Positions 61,018-64,000 of a stretch of 64,000 nucleotides of DNA are shown here, one piece after another. The notes under the pieces were generated by a model, which did not search any database, was not told the DNA's origin, and saw only the letters and a program-made list of their open reading frames with translations. Made by a program: the position numbers and the translations under genes. The stretch's first letter is position 1. Every line of letters starts with the position of its first letter. Location: positions 9,306,990-9,370,989 of the forward strand of contig NC_060892.1 of the NCBI RefSeq assembly GCF_014805685.1. The letters are read 5' to 3'. The DNA is from Silurus meridionalis. Lineage: Eukaryota > Chordata > Actinopteri > Siluriformes > Siluridae.

Positions 61018-61245
61018 TATTATTATTCTTTCGGCTTCTTCCATTAGGGGTCGCCACAGCGGATCATCTGTCTCCATACACCCCTGTCCTCTACATCTGC
61101 CTCTTTCAACCTAATTACCTGCATGGTCCCATCTTCCCTCACCACATCCAAAAACCTACTCCTTGGCATTCCTCTTTCCCTCCTTCCTGGTGGCTCCATC
61201 CTCAGCATTCTTCTACTGATATACCCCATGTCCCTCCTCTGCACA
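61018..61245 (-). mobile_element. RTE LINE 3' fragment fused to a DIRS element
   Basis: On the minus strand this reads VQRRDMGYISRRMLRMEPPG, RFLDVVRED and RQMIRCGDP, ending at GATCCGCTGTGGCGACCCCTAATGG and an AAT-type tail (TTATTATTATTATT at 61013-61030 on plus). It is the same C-terminal block as 46200-46430. Upstream it passes directly, at about 61245, into DIRS RNase H sequence in the same orientation. Confidence 0.88.
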
Positions 61246-61885
61246 AGAGACCAGAGACTCCCCTGGTGGTTGATGTATGAGACCACCAACGTGTCTCAGG
61301 TCTTGGAGGAAGTGTTTTAGTGCCCAAAACACAGCCATCATCTTCAGGCAGTTTATGTGCCATAAGAGATGTAGCTTGTTCCACCGATCTTGGGCAGAGT
61401 GGACACTCTTGACCGCTCCCCACCCCGTGAGGGATGCATCCATTGTTAGCGTTATGCGATGACAAGGAGCTCCCAGGACAGGGCCTTAAGACAGGAAGGT
61501 AGGTTCTTTCCATTTTTCTAAGGCTCGAAGGGCTCACCGCGAGACCTTGATAATATGGAGTGGATTGCCTCTGAGCCAGCACTGGAAGGGTCTCATATGG
61601 AGGAGGCCAAGTGAAATCACGTTGGACGCTGCCGCCATTAAACCCAGCAGCCTCTGGAACTGCTTTATAGTAGGTGATTGGCCCTCTTATACTCTTCTGA
61701 CTGCCGTGAGGATATCGATTGATATAAGACAATAGTGCCCACAACATGGTCGAATTCCACACTATGTCCAAGAAGGTGGTTCTCTGCAGTGGAGAAAGCG
61801 CACTCTTCTTTGTGTTTAGTTTTATCTCCAGCTCCTTCATACAGGCGAGAACGGCATTTTGATGCCGGACCGCCTGAAGTTCTGA

Positions 61886-62128
61886 TCAAGCTAATATCAA
61901 CCAGTCGTCGATATAGTTTATAATGCAGATGCCCTGAAGCCATAGCGGGGCTAGAGCTGCATTCATGCACTTCGTGAAGGTGTGGGGTGAGAGTTCAAGG
62001 CCGAACGGGAGGACCCAATATTGGTAAGCTTCGCCCCCAAAAGCAAACCTCAGGCCTTTCCTTAGGAGGGTGCGCACTTCCTGTTCCAGGACCAGAGACT
62101 GCTTGGGTCCCACCAGGGTGGGACACAA
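61886..62128 (-). pseudogene. DIRS reverse transcriptase core fragment
   Basis: This 80-codon frame contains QEVRTLLRKG, GEAYQYWVLPFGLELSPHTFTKCMNAALAPL and NYIDDWLILA, where YIDD is the catalytic metal-binding motif. Continuing in another frame at 61840-61700 is MKELEIKLNTKKSALSPLQRTTFLDIVWNST, the next RT block, then a frameshift. It would copy element RNA in an intact relative. Confidence 0.82.
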
Positions 62129-63185
62129 CCCGTTGAACCGGGAAGAAGAGGACGAATCTCTTAGGGGAAGCAGCCTCTCGAGGCTGGTCTCTGAACCTCC
62201 CAGAGTGGATAGAGCAATGTCCTGCCATCCACAGCGATCTCTCGGGCGGAAATGGATGGAGACATCCGCTGAAAGGAGGCTGCACTCTGAGGCGCATCTT
62301 GTGGGAGAGCTAAAAGCCTAGCTTCCTCTGCCCAGAAGTCTGATTGGAGAATCATCCTCTCGAGGCTGGCTTCTGACCCTCTAAGAATGCCCTCTAATTG
62401 CTCAAAAGCAATGCCCTGCAGCCGTGGATGCTTCCTGAGGAGGGACGGGTCCCTTTCAACCCCAGTGTGGATGGAAGGAGTCACCTGTTGGAGAGAGACT
62501 GAACTCTGAGACACATCTTTTGGGAGAGATAAACGTCCTGCCCGCTGTTGGTGTCAAGGAGGTACGGGCACTGTGTAATGAGGTGTAAACCACCCTCCCT
62601 GAAACAGGGCGCTCTGGTTGTCAGGGCCGCTGCACCACTGCCCGTTTGTTCGAGGAGAGGACCACCCTTAGGTTGGCCGGCCCCTTTGATCTGGGCTTAG
62701 AGCATCTTGGGCCTTGGGCCCTTCCAGCTGGGTCTGGGTGGCAACGCTCTGCTTTTGGGCATTGTCATGCTCAGCCTGGCTGGGGCAGTGCCCGCCGAGA
62801 AGCCCCCAGAGAGCGGCAAGAAAGGTACAGCTGAAACGCCGCCGACTGTATTTTCAACTCCTGAAACCTGTCAACGATCACCCCTACCGCGTTGCCGAAC
62901 AGGGGCATTTAGCAGAAAAAGCCTGTCCCTCTAAGGAATCTCCGACAGGGTACTAAAGTTGACATAGAACAACCCACGGCCTGCACCGTTTCCTTGGTGG
63001 CTCTAAGCCCTACCTACTAGCGCCAAAGTGGCTTTCAATGGCTTAGTAGGCAATACCAGAGCCTTCAGCTATGCAGCACCTGGGGAGAAATATCCAGCTA
63101 GCATCTCTTTAACCCTGGGCATCTCCCCATAGATATACTATACTCCTCCCACTCCCTATACTACTCCCATACTCCTTAAATCCTG

Positions 63186-63928
63186 CTATATTTGCGTATA
63201 GCGAGTGCGGGGAAAAGGCACGAGCCGCATAGGGGGTCTCCCAGGACCTGGACACTTTGGAAAATACGATAGGCCCTGGGGCAGAGGCTGTGTGGGGCAC
63301 AGAAAAAGCTCATCCAGCTTGCTGGGAATGCGTTGCTTCCCCTTCTCATCCGGCCAAGCTAACTCTAGCTTGGACATGGCCCGCATCACTACCCCCAGGA
63401 GCTCCTTGAAAAGCGCAGGCTGTTAGGAGTCCGTGGGCTCGCTAGCATCCGAAAGTTCCCCCCTTCTCGGAGGAAGAAACACGGAGCTCTGCGTTGCACG
63501 AGAAGAAACCGTTAAAGCGCGTGCTTCCCCCGGGAAACAGAAGCTCTGCCCAGCAGGGGAGACTTCAAGAAGAGCACTCTCCCTCGCAGCTCAGGTCCCG
63601 CTCTCGCCAAGGTGAAGCGGTGCTGAAGGTTGTGGGGCTTGCAGGCCAACCTAGCAGAAGGCATGGAGAAGGATGAGTGGCGGGAGCGGGAGCGGCGCGT
63701 GCGTATAGCCATGTGGCTACATTGCGAACAATCATTTCCCTCGAGAGCCAACTGCGCATGCTCTACTCCCAAGCAAACAACACATAGCTCATGTGTGTCT
63801 CCCCCTGTAATAAAACAGGGGCAAGGTGGGACACATATGCAAATGTTTTGCTTGCTTTTCCGCATTGCTTCCACAGATTCACACACAAAGCGGTTACCTG
63901 AACAAACAGAAGCTAATGTTGCAACCAT
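63186..63928 (-). pseudogene. DIRS gag-like ORF1 remnant
   Basis: The open frame 63928-63512 starts MVATLASVCSGNRFVCESV and contains CPCFITGGDTHELCVVCLG and EHAQLALEGNDCSQC, a Cys/His-rich block characteristic of ORF1 in fish DIRS elements. Downstream frames carry SKLELAWPDEK, PSKLDELFL and VSRSWETPYAARAFS. Frames change between these blocks, so the protein is broken. Further on, at 62970-62940, LRATKETVQAVG and MSTLV continue the same ORF. Confidence 0.78.
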
Positions 63929-64000
63929 CGCTCACCCATTGTGTAGCTTCCTGGTTTAAACCATACAACATTGCAGGTCACACCACAGTCCAATAAACCT

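Larger units (their letters stand above)
61246..63958 (-). mobile_element. DIRS-type retrotransposon copy 2, 3'-truncated
   Basis: Read on the minus strand: an inverted terminal repeat (63958-63911, same sequence as 31058-31105 but inverted relative to element direction), a gag-like ORF (63928-63186 and beyond), a repeated central part with GGTCAGAAGCCAGCCTCGAGAGG units (62400-62160), a reverse transcriptase with YQYWVLPFGLELSPHTFTKC and YIDDWLILA (62060-61890), and RNase H with MDASLTGWGAV (about 61443-61411) and VSYINHQGSLWS. It stops there at the junction with the RTE fragment. The tyrosine recombinase and the distal terminal repeat are missing. Stops and frameshifts are frequent. Confidence 0.88.

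Noticed and set aside
61202..61840. 212-residue minus-strand frame as one gene
   Set aside because: Only its first 30 or so residues are in the DIRS RT frame. After a frameshift the rest is an out-of-frame translation of RT/RNase H sequence.

Overview
The window is vertebrate, almost certainly teleost, genomic DNA: AT-rich, intron-bearing, full of long CA, TA and CTAT microsatellites, and carrying the usual ray-finned-fish mix of transposons (Tc1-like, hAT, RTE and L2 LINEs, DIRS, Ty3/Gypsy with chromodomain, tRNA-derived SINEs). The species cannot be named from sequence alone; the repeat mix would suit a catfish or another otophysan, which is an inference only.

One host protein-coding gene is recognisable: minar1 (KIAA1024/UBTOR family) on the minus strand. 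Its three coding exons are at 55382-53148, 39598-39344 and 26773-26576. They splice in phase 0 into an open frame of 895 codons ending in a C-terminal transmembrane anchor. An untranslated first exon must lie above 55427. The two introns are 13.5 kb and 12.6 kb.

Region by region: 1-9.6 kb is intergenic, with microsatellites, a mariner/Tc1 fragment, a hAT copy with intact 8-bp target duplication (6485-7719) and a MITE (8756-9411). From 9.6 to 11.7 kb lies a minus-strand Ty3/Gypsy chromodomain element split by an L2 LINE. From 13.3 to 16.3 kb lies a compact LTR element with 5-bp target duplication, a gag-like ORF and about 2 kb of 30-bp (10-codon) tandem repeats, with a broken LTR copy inside the array. 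From 16.3 to 26.5 kb there are only SINE fragments and unremarkable sequence. Intron 2 of minar1 holds three Tc1-like elements, a DIRS element deleted for its reverse transcriptase, and an RTE fragment. Intron 1 holds an internally deleted RTE LINE, a Tc1/mariner fragment, SINEs and a second hAT element. Above minar1 are a CpG-enriched patch, a Tc1 derivative, and at 61.0-63.96 kb an inverted DIRS element whose 3' end is joined to a 5'-truncated RTE LINE.

The genes do not form a pathway. The interest lies in a conserved vertebrate gene embedded in layered, partly chimeric mobile elements. No undescribed cellular system is evident. The best candidates for novelty are the LTR/decapeptide-repeat element at 13.3-16.3 kb and the RTE-DIRS fusion at 61.25 kb.
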